Positions 30,295 through 42,404 are shown, numbered from the stretch's first letter. The stretch is DNA of 64,000 bases from Planoprotostelium fungivorum (GCA_003024175.1 MDYQ01000059.1:1-64000), one strand, 5' to 3'. Translations and numbers: made by a program. The notes: generated from the sequence alone by a model not told the origin.

Positions 30295-32265
30295 ATGAGA
30301 CGCGAGTCGATTCTATTGCTCGTCGCTCTCTTGGCGGTTGGTTTCGCCCAGAACTGCGGCTGTGCCTCTTCTGAGTGCTGCTCTACCTGGGGATACTGCG
30401 GAACCGGTAACGATTACTGTGAGTCACCCCATCTTATGATCCGATCGCATCCTTCTCACGCAAACGTAGGTGGTGCAGGATGCAAGCAGAATTGTGGCGG
30501 GAACAACAACAACGGGAACACCCAATGGGGTTCCATCGACGTGAACAAGGACCGTTCAGGACAAGACCTGCCCAACATGCCCGTTCAAGCCTCTAGTATC
30601 GGAGACTGCCAGACCAAATGCCACAACGACCAGTGAGCGTTCGATGACACGGTGCATGCGACGAAACATTGACCACATGTAGGAACTGCCAGAGTTGGTC
30701 CTTCGACAGCTGTGGAAATGGATGCTGGTTGAAGAACGGAAAGCCCAACCCCGTTGGAGCCAATTGCAGAGTGTCTGGAGCCATGAACGGACGCGGTGGC
30801 GACGGCGGAGGAAACAACAACGGCGGCAGCTGTCTGTCTAGAAGACTCGAAGACGTTAAGTCTGGACGTGTCCCCGTAAGAGGAACGAACCTTGGCTCTT
30901 GGTTCATCCTGGAAGGCTGGGTGAGTCTCTCTCATCTCATTATTCATACTGAAGAAGCGATATAGATGGTCGGATGGGTGTGGAATGATAACGGCTGCAG
31001 CACCGATAACGTGAGTCGATCGTCTCAAGATGAGATCGTCAACTCATGTCCCTCTATAGGACCCCGGTACTACCCTCCTGGAGAGATGTCTTGGCAACCG
31101 CAGAGACTCCGTGATGAACAAGCACTGGTCTACCTTCATCACCGAAGATGACTTCAAAATCATGTCTAGCTACAACTTGAACGCTGTCAGACTCCCCGTC
31201 GGGTGAGAAGTTCTTTCTTCGTAAGCTTCTGGCGGGAGACTGAGATATATCATAGATGGTGGCACATCTATGACACACAAGGAGGTGTTGGAAAGGCCAG
31301 ATTGAACCAGCACATCGAGCCCATCGACAGCTATGCATACGGAGCTCTTCAATATATCGACAAGGTGAGTCACCCACCACTTTCAAATCGTTTTTGCCGA
31401 CTCTCCTTCAGGCTTTCGAGTGGGGAGAGAAGTGGGGAGTAGCCATTCTCCTTGACATCCACGCCGCACCAGGCTCTCAGAACGGAGACGGTCAGTTCAG
31501 TCACATGTTCAATTGCTCACCCTTATCAGATCACTCTGCTCCTCCTGCCAACCATCAGCAGCAGCTGTGGGACAAGTATGATGCCAACATGGCTCAGACT
31601 GTAGACTCCGTGGAAGCTTACCTCCAGCGTTACGCTAACAAGAAGGCTTACGCAGGTATCTGCCTGCTGAACGAGCCCAAGGTAGACACAGGCAAGCTGA
31701 AGCAGTACTACCTCAACGCTTATGCTCGCATTCGCAAGTGAGTCATTCTCTCTTCGTCAGCGATGATAATACTAAACTTCTATAGGTACTCGAAGGACTC
31801 GATCATCATCATCAACCCTCTCATCACCAATCAGAACACCGATCAGCCTGAGTGGACCGAGTTCATGAATGCACCTCAGTACACGAACGTGTGGATGTCC
31901 ATGCACTGGTACCACATCTGGGGATTCAGAGAGCAGAGTGATGATTGGAAGTTGAACTACATCCGCAACGACAGGAAGTGGCAGATAGAGAATTACAAGA
32001 ACAAGAATCCCAAGGTGATAGCTTCGTACGTCGACATCATCTGACATCATGATCGTAGAAGGGCATCATCGACGAGTGGTGCAATGCAGAATTCGCCGAT
32101 GGTCGTACTGTCATGCAGGCTCAGCTCCAGCAGTTCAACAACATGGACGGAGGCTGGACCTTCTGGTCTTGGTCGAAGACCTGGGGAGGTGACAGCTGGT
32201 CTCTCCGCGCTGCCTTTGAGAAGGGATGGGTCAGCAAGGACCAGATGGGTGTTCAATCTTGCTAA
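30295..32265 (+). CDS. secreted chitin-binding / PAN-like / GH5 glucanase, copy 3
   Basis: Signal peptide MRRESILLLVALLAVGFAQ, hevein-type domain (NCGCASSECCSTWGYCGTGN), PAN-like module (DLPNMPVQASSIGDCQTKCH), GH5 domain with VRGTNLGSWFILEGW, DIHAAPGSQNGDG, the acid/base Glu in ICLLNEPK and the nucleophile Glu in IIDEWCN. It is the most diverged copy in its 5' half and introns; it lacks the palindrome in the intron after YIDK that copies 1 and 2 carry at 25801 and 28316. That makes it a useful presence/absence control for the motif. The frame is intact to VQSC-stop. Confidence 0.87.
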
Positions 32266-32345
32266 GGCGTGACATAAACATCTTGTTGTTCTAGACAGAC
32301 GTGATGGTGTTCTCTGCCGTGAAATTTCACGGAAGCGTTGTGTAG

Positions 32346-34396
32346 ATGAGGGATAAATTAGTTCTTCCGCTTTTAGCACATCACATCGCAGCACCCTCGA
32401 TGACGACCGATGCGGAAGCTCAGAACGCTTCCGTAGCTCTTCAGTCGTGGGTGTTATCTGATCGGTCACATGACAACCTGTGGCCGTGCAACTGGCAAGA
32501 TCTCATGCCAGATGGTCAATTCTTGCACCTTCAAAAGGTGAGGAACAGACATGAACCGATCCCGAGTAACGAATGGCCAGCTGATTTCGATCATTGATGT
32601 CAAATCATCGAAAGAGCGGCAACTACAGCTGACAACTCTGTTAGCTTTACTAGCTAATGTGCCGTCTCTGGCTCTGCTCATATCCGAGTGTAACTTTAAC
32701 CCAAATGTATCCATCTTATTCGAAGACGCTGTCAGCAAATTTGAGATGCCCGTCGTGGTGGTGAGTGACTCCCTTCACGATCGCACATCCTGATGGACAT
32801 CAGCAACTGTTACACTTTTATGAGAGAATGAGTCTGTACGCTTATAAGAGCGATTTTGAATCGTTAAAACGGTTAGTTTTGACCCTCATTCATGTCTATA
32901 AACAACACGATAAATCGTCACCGAAAGTCCTCCGCTCTCTCTGCCTCACAATACACCGACGAGAAGATATACTCGACGGTGAGAACTCTTTCGTGCGCGT
33001 CTGATGATCATCAGATCGGGATATATACAAGGCCCTCGCCAATGATGTGGATCACATCTTCAAGACCTGCCTAAGCCTTGCGACTTCTGATTCGATCCAA
33101 AGTCACATCACCGCCGTCGTGACGGTCTCAGTTCTCGGTGCCTTTTTTCACAAGGCGAGGGGAAACTGGCAGCAGACTTTCCTCAGCTGTGAGCTGATGA
33201 AAAAGTTCACCCCAGTCTTCCTCAAGCAGACGAATCTGATGTTGAAGTGGGGAGAACACATTGCCACGTACATAGAGAGGACGGCCGTTAGCTATCCCTC
33301 ACAGTGGCTCAGATCCGGAGCCGTAGAGGGACTGTTGAGTCTCATCGGCCTACCGGACATCAGTGAGGAAGCGAGGGGTGCGGGAGTGACAGCTCTGTCC
33401 ACACTGCAATACGCCATACCAGAGGGAATTGGTCGGCAGGCACTGGGTGCACTCCTGACCGGAGTGTACAGCGAAGACGTCAAGGTGGACAGGGATTCGA
33501 GTTTTGGAGAAGTATCTTATTCAATGATAGGTCCAGATGCACTGTTGTAGAGCCGTCAGCCAGACCATCAATCGTGAACCGGAAGGTCTCAAGGTATGCG
33601 TCAGCCTGGATCGCAACTTATTCAAGGTAACATTTTCTCTCTTTTTATCCTCAAATTGCACCAGATCACCGCCCAAATTTTCGAGAAGAACGCTCCCACG
33701 GAAGGCAGGTTGTGGAACATCGCACAACCTTGGTGTCTCGCATTTCTATACAGTGTCTCAATCTTATCCGCCTGCATCAGAGGAGGACCGGAGATGTCCA
33801 AGAGGGCGATCGATTCTGGCATCTTCACCAAATCAGCCGAAGTCGTCGCTCATTCGATGGTGGATCATCAGACTATGCTTCACGTCGTCATCTTACTTCA
33901 TCAAGTGTTGAAGGTGATGATCATCTGATCGTCTGATCGTCTGTCTGATCGTCTGATCACAGAACTACAAGTCGAAATTGCCCATCTCTGTTGCGACGAT
34001 CGATCAACTTCTCTCGGCTCTTGAATCTCTATCCAAGAAGGGTCCATCACACAAGGCACTGACCAACGAGGCCACACTCACCAGTAAGGCCCTCTCTGAA
34101 TACAGAACCCTCCATCCTGACACGAGCTCTCCTCCCACACGCTCGAGTCGAAGGTCGCTGTCACCGCTGAGATCCGCACAGACACCGCAATCAGCCGAAC
34201 ACATACGGTGCGACTTTGTGGGATGTCAAGCGTTGAACCCACAAGTCAAATGCTCTGGTTGTGGAGAGGCAATCTATTGTGATCGAAATTGTCAGGTGAA
34301 GATAGAAACGATCACATTGCCTTCTCTCGATCTGATGTCATACAGGTGCACGATTGGACGAGGCACAAGAGAGAATGTGAGGGAATAAAGAGATAG
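32346..34396 (+). CDS. helical-repeat protein with C-terminal MYND zinc finger
   Basis: The start at 32346 reads MRDKLVLPLLAHHIAAPSMT. Exons then give Leu-rich helical stretches suggestive of ARM/HEAT repeats: LTTLLALLANVPSLALLISE, QLLHFYERMSLYAYKSDFES, YPSQWLRSGAVEGLLSLIGL. The last two exons make a MYND finger: CDFVGCQALNPQVKCSGCG, IYCDRNCQ, then VHDWTRHKREC after an intron, with the full set of Cys/His ligands. MYND fingers usually bind proline-rich partner peptides. About eight short introns. The TAG at 34394-34396 is only 18 bases from the stop of the convergent gene on the other strand. Function beyond this is unknown. Confidence 0.75.
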
Positions 34397-34414
34397 AGTT
34401 TATAGTTCATCTCT

Positions 34415-35134
34415 TCAGATGGCGCACGATGCGGGCAGCTGGAAGAGGGGCTCGGCGGGGCGTCCAACTGTGAAGTTGGCGAACTGGACAGTGAAGTGGT
34501 TGCGGAATGCAGAGGTCTTGACCCACAGAGGGTTGCTTCCCTTAGCGCAGAGGGTCTTGGTGGATCCTCTCAGAGCACCTCCGATTCTCTAATGCGATGT
34601 CACAAACCATATGGATGACAATGGAGTGAAGAAGGACGAACCTGGGTGTAGAGATCACCGATGGGGAGGTTGGATGTGTCTTGGATGCATCCGTCCTTGG
34701 TGAACTTCACATCGGGCTGGGAGACCCAGGCGAAGGGAGAAGACAGCAAGTTCTCAATAGGGTCCTGAACAGAGCAAGAAGTGGCCTGTATGGAGTCAAT
34801 CGGATCCTGAAGGACATTTGACATCACATTGAAGACATACTCCTTCTTCACATCGAAGAGAGTGATGAAGGTGGCGTTTTCCTTGTGCTGGAAGAGTCTT
34901 CCGTAGGCAAACTTTCCCTCGAATCTCCTTCGCGAGGCGGTAGCATCATTGGATAAGAGTCCCTGATTTGATGAGTCGTGCGACGAAGGTGAGTCATCTC
35001 ACGCTCCAGCGTTTAGAGACGGGTCCGGGTCCAGAGTTGACAAATGTGGCGACGACCTGAGATGAGAAATCCTCAGAGATTTCGGCGCACAAAGCGACGG
35101 CAAAGAGAGCTGCGGCGACGAAGAGTACCTTCAT
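34415..35134 (-). CDS. small secreted protein, unknown family
   Basis: The start at 35134 reads MKVLFVAAALFAVALCA, a signal peptide. The mature part includes EISEDFSSQVVATFVNSGPG, FEGKFAYGRLFQHKENATFI, TLFDVKKEYVFNVMSNVLQD, then ASCAI-stop. Four or so exons, roughly 190-200 residues, several Cys. C-rich codon use suggests good expression. I do not recognise the family. Being next to secreted glycosidases, it may belong to the same secreted set, but that is only positional. Confidence 0.65.
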
Positions 35135-35495
35135 GTTGCTGTTCTGAAAGAATTACCAGCGCGGAGAAAAGGTCCCGGCTTACAAGTTTGGCAGCTGGTG
35201 AGTTGTAGAGGATAAATGTTTTCGCAACGGCTTCTCACCAATAGAGAACTCCGTGGTCACTGATAGTCCGATCGTAACGTCGACCATGGAAGGGCAGGTG
35301 ATATGGCGGTCGACACATGAGCGATCTTGCAGGGCTGGTCCAGCGAGAGCCATAGAAAGCAGTGCATTCTGACAGGTATAAGCGACTCTTAAGCCTACGA
35401 ACAGTTCTACGACCCAGGTAACAGATCTACCAAAAGAGGAGAGAGTAGACAAAGATGACGGCTTTATTTTACGACGGAAGTGTGTCCAGCCAAAA
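35135..35495. other. intergenic region upstream of the small secreted gene
   Basis: Lies between two minus-strand genes and should contain the promoter of the secreted protein and the 3' end of the hexosaminidase transcript. An open frame on the minus strand here has no family similarity and is not annotated. Confidence 0.4.
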
Positions 35496-37666
35496 TTAAT
35501 AAGCGGACGTCTCAGAGAAATAGCACATGTTGGTGGCACAGTAAGTGGGCTGGAGGGGCTCAGCGGCGATACCCTTGAGGATCAATCTCTCGTTGACCTC
35601 CCACAGTCTGCCCGTGGCGGGGACCCAGTTGCGGACTTGTCCGTTCTCTTTACCAGACCACATGACCTACACCCTTCAGCCCACAACTTCCCGCGAGACT
35701 TCACCTCAGCTCCGGCGGCAGCGCGAGGCCACAACATGCGGTCCAAATTGTTGGGGCTAGTCTGCTCTGTCCACAGAGACACTTCACCGCCGATGACCAA
35801 CTTGCTCTCGGAGCTGGTCAGATTGAACAGAGGATCGTACGAGTAGACGTTCTGTCCCCCCGTCAGGATTTCCATCGATGACGTAGTATGACGTCACCAT
35901 CCAGGTCTTGAAGGGGTCGCAGTAGCTGGGACCGTCTCCGGGGAAGTCTCCATGACCGCAGTCCAAATACCAAGCGTTGAAGTCAGAGACGACAGTCTGG
36001 TATCCGGCTGATGATGCGTCAACATCATCTCCACGACCATCTCGACACTCACCGGCAGTGCTAGCCTTGGTGGAGGCGGGTCCCTGCCAAGCCTGAACGA
36101 TGGAGTTCTTGGGGGGAACGACGCCAAAGTTCAAGACCATCTCTTCCCACAGCATGATGGTCTTTCCGAGCTTCTGAAGACGCTCGTAGACCTTTCCGGT
36201 GAAGACTTTGACGAGATCGGTGAAGGTGGCGTGGTGTGTCTTGAGGTACTGTCTGACGTTGGAGCTGGTGTTCCAGCAGTTGAAGTTGACTTCATCGCCA
36301 CCGGCGTGCCAGAAGCTGTCGGTGTACCAGGGGGCGACGTCGTCGAGCAGGTTGTAGATGAGGTTGTAAGTGGCATCGAGGGTGGGGTCTAATTGTCCGG
36401 CGGGGGGCTCGGCGGCGTTCTGAAGGGGTGAGCGTTGTAGATGGATGAAAGATACTCACGATCTCAAAGTTGGTACCGACGCAGGTGGTCAGCTCGGGGT
36501 GAGAGAAAGCCCAGGATCTGCGATCGCAGATCAGAAATATGCGAATGCGAATGTGACCTCACCTCGTGTGGCCTGGCATGTCGATCTCAGGGATGACTCG
36601 AATGCCACGCTGTCAACGTCAGAGACGATCGAAAGTCATCGAAATTTCACCTCGTAACCGTATCTGACGATGGTGTCGACATCGGTTTGGTTGTACACTT
36701 GGATGACACCTCTCTTCTTGTAGGCTCCCTTCTGAGCTAATTCGGGAACAGCCTTGGACAAGAGAGGGAAGCTGTGGATCGAGTCAGCGCATCGTATGAG
36801 ATGATGATGATGATGTACCTCTGAGAGTCGGTGATGTGCCAGTGGAGGACGTTCAACTTGACGGTGGACATACCATCCAGGGTGCGAAGGAGGTCTCCCA
36901 CGGGGAAGAAGTGACGACTGCTCGAGTTAGAGGAGATCATTAGAGGATAGCTGTCACCTGGTATCGAGGAGAATTCCTCTGTGGATGAAGGTTGGGCTAT
37001 CTCGGATGAGAACGGGAGTGAAGGCGACCTCCAAACGGTTGTCCGAGAGCTGATGGATCTGTCATTGGACTGGAATATGGAGATGCAAGATACACACTCT
37101 CTGACGAACCAGTTGACTGAAGGTTTCGAATCCTCTGATGGCTCCAAAGACGGTGGTTGCGTTGAGGGTGGCGACACCTGAGATGATTTCAATCGGCATG
37201 AATGCGCCTCTTCTTCACCTCCGGCAGGGACTTGAAGGGTGTAGCTCTCGTCGACTCCAGGAGCTGAGAAGGTCAGTCTCTTCGATTCCTTTCCTTCATC
37301 TCACTCAGAACTTCACTGGTGCTGGTCACACTGACAGAAAGGCCAGTGATGGTTCCACTTTGAGGAAAGGTGGGTCGGGTGTTAGCGTACTCGGGAGTCC
37401 AACTGTGAGAGGTCAGCCATTTTCGATCTCCGCGATGTGAATCACGTTGTGGCTCTGATGGATCCAGTGTATCTTGCGGCGGCTCTTCCAAGAAGACAAG
37501 AGGAGGAGATAGCTCCTCCGTGGAAGTTGGTGATGGTGAATGTGGCCGACAAAAGAACTGTGGCATTACCGGCCGTGAGATGGCTGGGCTGAGGCCAGAT
37601 AGGGACGAAAGAGAAAGCGGTAGCGCTTGCGAATAAGAATACAGCAAAGATGAGAGAGGACCTCAT
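35496..37666 (-). CDS. secreted beta-hexosaminidase, GH20
   Basis: Removes terminal N-acetylglucosamine or N-acetylgalactosamine; in a phagotroph it acts in lysosomes or outside the cell. Signal peptide MRSSLIFAVFLFASATAFS. The N-terminal domain is followed by the GH20 barrel: RGILLDTSRHFFPVGDLLRT, KLNVLHWHITDSQ, RGIRVIPEIDMPGHTRSWAF, and the catalytic pair in FWHAGGDEVNFNCW. Then MLWEEMVLNFGVV, SIVQAWQGPAS, YLDCGHGDFPGDG, the GGEVSLWTEQ motif, and LDRMLWPRAAAGAEV. The C-terminus is FSETSAY-stop. About ten introns; the one near 36422-36460 carries the palindrome half-site (36433). Family assignment is strong; the start is well supported by the signal peptide. Confidence 0.92.
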
Positions 37667-38344
37667 GTTTGGCGGGGTGGTAAGAATGCTCCTCTCCCTC
37701 AACTCAGTTTCTACGCCCGAAAGTTGAACTCGTCATCCCTTATGACACAAAGGTGTAAACAGTACCATATTTCCGGCACATCTCGCGAGGTTTTTGAAAT
37801 GGGATCTGATGGATGTAGATGAAGCCGTCTCGTACGCGGTAGTGTTCCCTACATACACGCACCCAACCGACTCAACATCACCCAACTATCATTATATAGC
37901 ACAGTGAGCTTGATGATCGAGCTCTTATTCTACGATTCATTTTCGGATCTCAGCTCCACCTGCGAGAGTAGTTTCTACCCCATACATCAGCTTGAATAGC
38001 GTCGACAATCATCGTCCTTGATACCCTAACGGATTCATAGCGTGTGGTAGCTCTGGTAACACGGCATGGATACGCGAAAAAAGTTGTAGTTGCGATCCCG
38101 CGTCATAACAGGTTTTCTCTATTAATACCGCAGAAAGGTGATGGAGGCTTCACCTCTGCAGTTTCCACGAACAGCGCATTCATTGTCATGATTCAAGCGT
38201 ATGAGATGTACATCCACATTGATCGACCTGTTTGCTCGAAAGGATAATTAATCTGCCTATCACGTTGTAAAGTTCCAACTACATACCGGAAAAACGGATC
38301 AACGGACGGAACATTTCTACAGTTCACATTTCTCAAACGCCATC
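37667..38344. promoter_or_regulatory. intergenic region between divergent GH20 and SDR genes
   Basis: About 680 bases between two genes transcribed away from each other, so it should hold both promoters. A TATATAGCA string lies near 37895. No exon recognised. Confidence 0.45.
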
Positions 38345-39565
38345 ATGCTCGAGCTCATTTTCATCGCTATCGTCTACGTAATCTACAGAGCGTATCTGAA
38401 ACGTTATCCTCATCCTTCCCTCCCTGCGGATGGTAAATGGGTTCTCATTTCTGGTTGTGATACCGGTTTCGGAAACATGACTACCAAACAATTGGATGCC
38501 CTAGGTTACCACGTACTCGCTGGATGCCTCACACAAGACGGAGCACAGGTACTATTCACATCGAACGACCGTATTGCATCTTCTGATCTTTCAACAGAAA
38601 CTGTCGTCAGAGTGCTCCAAGAACGTTGTGACCTTTCAACTGGACATCACCAACGAAGAGAGTGTGGCCAAGACTAAAGCCCTCGTCGAGAAGCATGCTA
38701 ACGGCAAACTGTGGGGCATTGTGAACAACGCTGGAATCTCCGCTGGAACTTTTGTCGAATGGTGCGGATTTACCAATCCCTATCATTCTCAACGACCTAC
38801 AGGAACACACCTGCACACTACAAACGTGTCCATGCCGTCAACTTCATGGGCCACGTGGACATGATCTACAACAACGTCCACTCCATCATCAAGTAACGAT
38901 CATCCAATCTAACGTTCGATTAATTCGAGACAGAGCGAAGGGAAGAATCGTCAACATCACTTCTGTCGCCGGTTTCATGGCCGCTCCCGGCATGTCCGCC
39001 TACGCTTCCTCCAAGCATGCATTCGAAGGTGCAATCATCTTTGTCAACCGACATCACACTGACCTCTTCTTAGGCTACTCCGATTCCCTTCGCAGAGAGA
39101 TGTATCTGAGAGACGTCAAGGTCGCCATCATCGGTGAGACTACCATCTTTTCCCCATCAACTCATCCTCTATAGAACCTGGTTTCATGAACACCGCCATC
39201 GTTCAACAAGCCCTCCAGCCTTGGATATCCCAATGGGAATCTCTCTCTCAGACCGTCAAAGACGAATACGGACAACCATGGTTCGATCAGATGGTGCGAT
39301 ATTTTATTCTCTTTTATTCTTCCACTCACACCTGCTTCAGATGGCCAACAGAAAGATCGCCTTGAAGAAGAATTCCGATGACCCTCAATTGGTCGTGGAC
39401 TCTATCTTGCACGCTCTCACCAACAGCAAGCCCGAGGACAGATACAGACCTGGCTTCCAGGCCAAGCTGATCTACGTGGCCAACGTTCTCCCCACCTCCA
39501 TCGCAGACTATTTGGTCAGGAGAATTGATGGGAGGGACGCTCCTCTGTTCGCACAGAAGAAATAA
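38345..39565 (+). CDS. membrane-anchored short-chain dehydrogenase (retinol dehydrogenase type)
   Basis: NAD(P)-dependent oxidoreductase; this subgroup acts on retinol, steroids or other hydrophobic alcohols at the ER. The N-terminus MLELIFIAIVYVIYRAYLKR is a membrane anchor. The cofactor motif is VLISGCDTGFGNM (TGxxxGxG variant). Then LDITNEESVAKTKALVEKHA, LWGIVNNAGISAGTF, NFMGHVDMIYN, GRIVNITSVAGFMAAPGMSA with the active-site YASSKHAFEG, and PGFMNTAI. The C-terminal exon reads ANRKIALKKNSDDPQLVVDS and ends DAPLFAQKK-stop, perhaps a KxKxx-like ER signal. Five to six introns. The order and spacing of motifs match the RDH/17-beta-HSD branch. Confidence 0.88.
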
Positions 39566-40231
39566 AATTCTTCGCTGTACGATAAACAGGATTGTGTTCG
39601 TTCAAAACAGGCTATAGACAGTCAAATGGCTCATCGTGGTGTGACGAGAGGGAAGATGGAGCGATGTGTGACGCGTTCAGTGATTCTGGTTCGAGAGTGA
39701 ATGGGGTTTACTTCGGCATAGATTCGGTGGCCTAATCATCTTGACAAGGATCATCTGGTGAGGGGAGTGCGCTTCAACTTCCAGCTATATTCCTCCTTGT
39801 GCCAAGTGGTCTACGATTCTATCATCACACAATGTAATGTAGTCTCTCACCTCGCCTGAGGAAAATACAGCAGTTGAGCGATAGAAGAAATTTGCTGCGG
39901 CGATTGACACAATAGTGATAGAGTAGCCAATGGAATACTTTAAAAAGTGAGCAGAGAGGTGTTGGACTACCTTCATCGTGTCTTTGTTGTTTATGAACCA
40001 GTGGGGAGAAACAAGGTTGGGTTGATGTTTATGTCTGAAGTTCCGGATTTGCTGAGGAACAGAGGACAAAAGAAACTTCGTTCCACATTTCTGAATGATA
40101 TGCCATGTGTACAACGCAATCGAACAGAGACATTCCATACCTTCGTATGACCTCTTACCGCTTTCATTCATCATCTGGACACTGTGAAGATCATGGAGCG
40201 GCGGTCTTTCTGATGCGAATTTGAAAGATTT
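39566..40231. other. region between convergent genes; no supported gene
   Basis: Lies past the ends of the SDR gene (+) and the LRR pseudokinase (-). A 129-codon minus-strand open frame (39785-40174) has no family similarity, no matching introns and atypical composition, so I do not call it. Confidence 0.4.
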
Positions 40232-42110
40232 TCATAAAGTCAAAACACCCGCCATCATTCTCGATTGTTCATTCATCTTGATCTTAATTATCGCTCGTCG
40301 CTTCGAGAGGCCTTTGAAACGGGTGCCAGACGAAAAGAACCCGTGGTCGATCGACCACGCATGGAAAGCTCTTCCTCTTCTCTCCTCTGTAACAGGCGCG
40401 TGTGTATGGGAGAAGCTTGGTCTCTTCTCTGAACCTCGATTCACACATCCTTCGTATAGATTGGTCAACATCTGGAACACATCTTCTTCGGAGGTGATGT
40501 CGAGCAACATGATTCCAAACGACCACACATCCGCCGGACAGACAACTGCATTCTCTACCACCTCTGGTGCCTGTTTCCCTCAGTCCATCTCCTCATGGGA
40601 CCCTCACCGTGTGTCTAAACTTGTTTTCTCGGTTCACCTTCGAACCTTCTTCGACGCATCGAGAGAAGCTGCAGATTTTCGCCACAACTTTTCCATCTGT
40701 CGCAGATAGAACCACCTGATCTCCATCGACATCTTGCATCTACGATCTTACGTCTAAGACTCACGTGTTCCAGAGTCAAGTTGTTGTGAACGAGACCACT
40801 CTTTGCGACGTAAGTCATACCTTGTGTTACTTGTAGAAGGCTGTTGAACGTCATCGATGTGATACGTGATGTGATGGACACACGTCGACAAGATTTCAGA
40901 GGTGGTCAGACCGTCAGGATGTGCGGATAAATAGTTTCGCAGGTTGCCATCTCTCATCCATTCCATGACAAAGTGGGGTTCTATGCAGGTGTCAGCATCA
41001 CGCCCGATCGAGATCATCGAGAGCGACACAGATGACGATGATGATGCATCGATGATGGCACACCTGCATGAGGAGTGCTTCGTCTCTGAGAGAACTGACT
41101 CTTGTAGGCTCTCTACACATTTTGAGAACGACATCTGTCATACCGCTGAGTCTGCCCTTCCATATTTCCATGTGTTCCTTCTTCTCTATCGATTCGATGA
41201 ACTCGATCTTGCCAGACATGTCGTTGTGTACGTCTTCCACGATCGTAGTGAGACATGTATCGGTGACATAAGACTGAGATGATCGTCAATCTGATGTGTC
41301 ACGTTGTGATGATGATGTGGTCGATCCATCATGTGATGATGCGATGTGAATTGTGAGATGTCATTAAAGAGGCAGAAGAGATTTGAAGATGATAACAGAG
41401 ATGTTCTTACTTTTTTCCACTTGATGATGACGAAAGCAGCCACGGCGATGACGCTCACCAGACTGACGACAACCACAGAAACTGCCACGATCACTTCTCT
41501 CTTCGTACCCGAAGAAGATGATGGCGCCGGCGGAGCCAGAGATGGAGCTGCAGCTCCAACGGTGAAATTGGTGAGATGGAGGCAACTACATATCACTCTC
41601 TTCTCTACATCGATGAAAGATGAACATCCGTCCCTGGACCAATTCTTGTTGCCCTCGTCCCAAAATAGACACACGGCAACTAAAGACATCACGTGAGATA
41701 TCACGAATGAGGGTAAGCTCACCTTTGACAGATTCCAACGAGATATCTCGGAAAACAGGGAAGTCATTGTGACTGAGGTCACAGATGGAGAAATGGAAGG
41801 CGGCCGCTCCGCTGATGGAAGAGAAAAAGTTATCGTTCAAGTGAATCGAGACGAGTGAGGGGAGGGAAGAAGGATTGAGGGAAGAAGGTATGGAGCCGTT
41901 CAGAGCGTTGTGGGAAAGGTCCAAATGGGTCAAAATTCTCCACGAGCCGATGGAGAAGGGGATCGTTCCGGTGAGTAGATTGCTGCGATGACGATGAGAT
42001 TCGTCAAATGCCGCGGATGCTCACTGGTTCAGATCGAGCACCTCCAGATTCGGCAGGGTGAAGGCAGGTATGGGTCCGGATAATTGCGTGCCGGACAAGT
42101 TTCACTTGGA
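40232..42110 (-). CDS. LRR / transmembrane / pseudokinase receptor-like protein (5' end unresolved)
   Basis: Exons on the minus strand give leucine-rich repeats (NLSGTQLSGPIPAF, PNLEVLDLN, LTHLDLSHNALNGSIPSSLN), a Pro/Ser linker, a membrane span (VIVAVSVVVVSLVSVIAVAA followed by FVIIKWKKV), and a TKL/Tyr-kinase-like domain. Kinase motifs: VVLKMC (Lys kept), PHFVMEWMRDGNLRNYLSAH, GMTYVAKSGLVHNNLTLEHV where HRD is HNN, VVAKICSFSRC where DFG is SFS, APEVVENAVV, PADVWSFGIMLLDI, and a shortened end with EKRPSF. Without the HRD and DFG aspartates it should be catalytically dead. A first LRR exon begins near 42110 just after an in-frame stop, and I find no signal peptide, so the 5' end is either missing or on small exons I could not identify. 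The stop at 40232 is the best end I can offer. Confidence 0.65.
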
Positions 42111-42404
42111 TATCCTTGTTCGTCACAGGTGACACCATAATACGTACAGTACTGCTGTACGTAAGTGTCGCATCGGAATCAATACACCTCAAGAAAACTC
42201 GCACCTGCGAATGCGAATCTGAACAAGGAACGGAATTGAACACAACACAACGCCTACCGTTCAAGAAGAAGAAAACAAACGGAGACGGTTCACCAACCAC
42301 ACATCACGCTCTGAAGACATTGGTAAGTTCTATTCGTTATTGTTATATTTGGATATTTGTTATAGTTGAAGATTGTTAACCCATCTTTACCCTCTATAGT
42401 TGAA

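Noticed and set aside
39785-40174. 129-codon minus-strand open frame with a hydrophobic stretch
   Set aside because: No family similarity, no intron pattern like other genes here, and it lies in the 3' space between two convergent genes.
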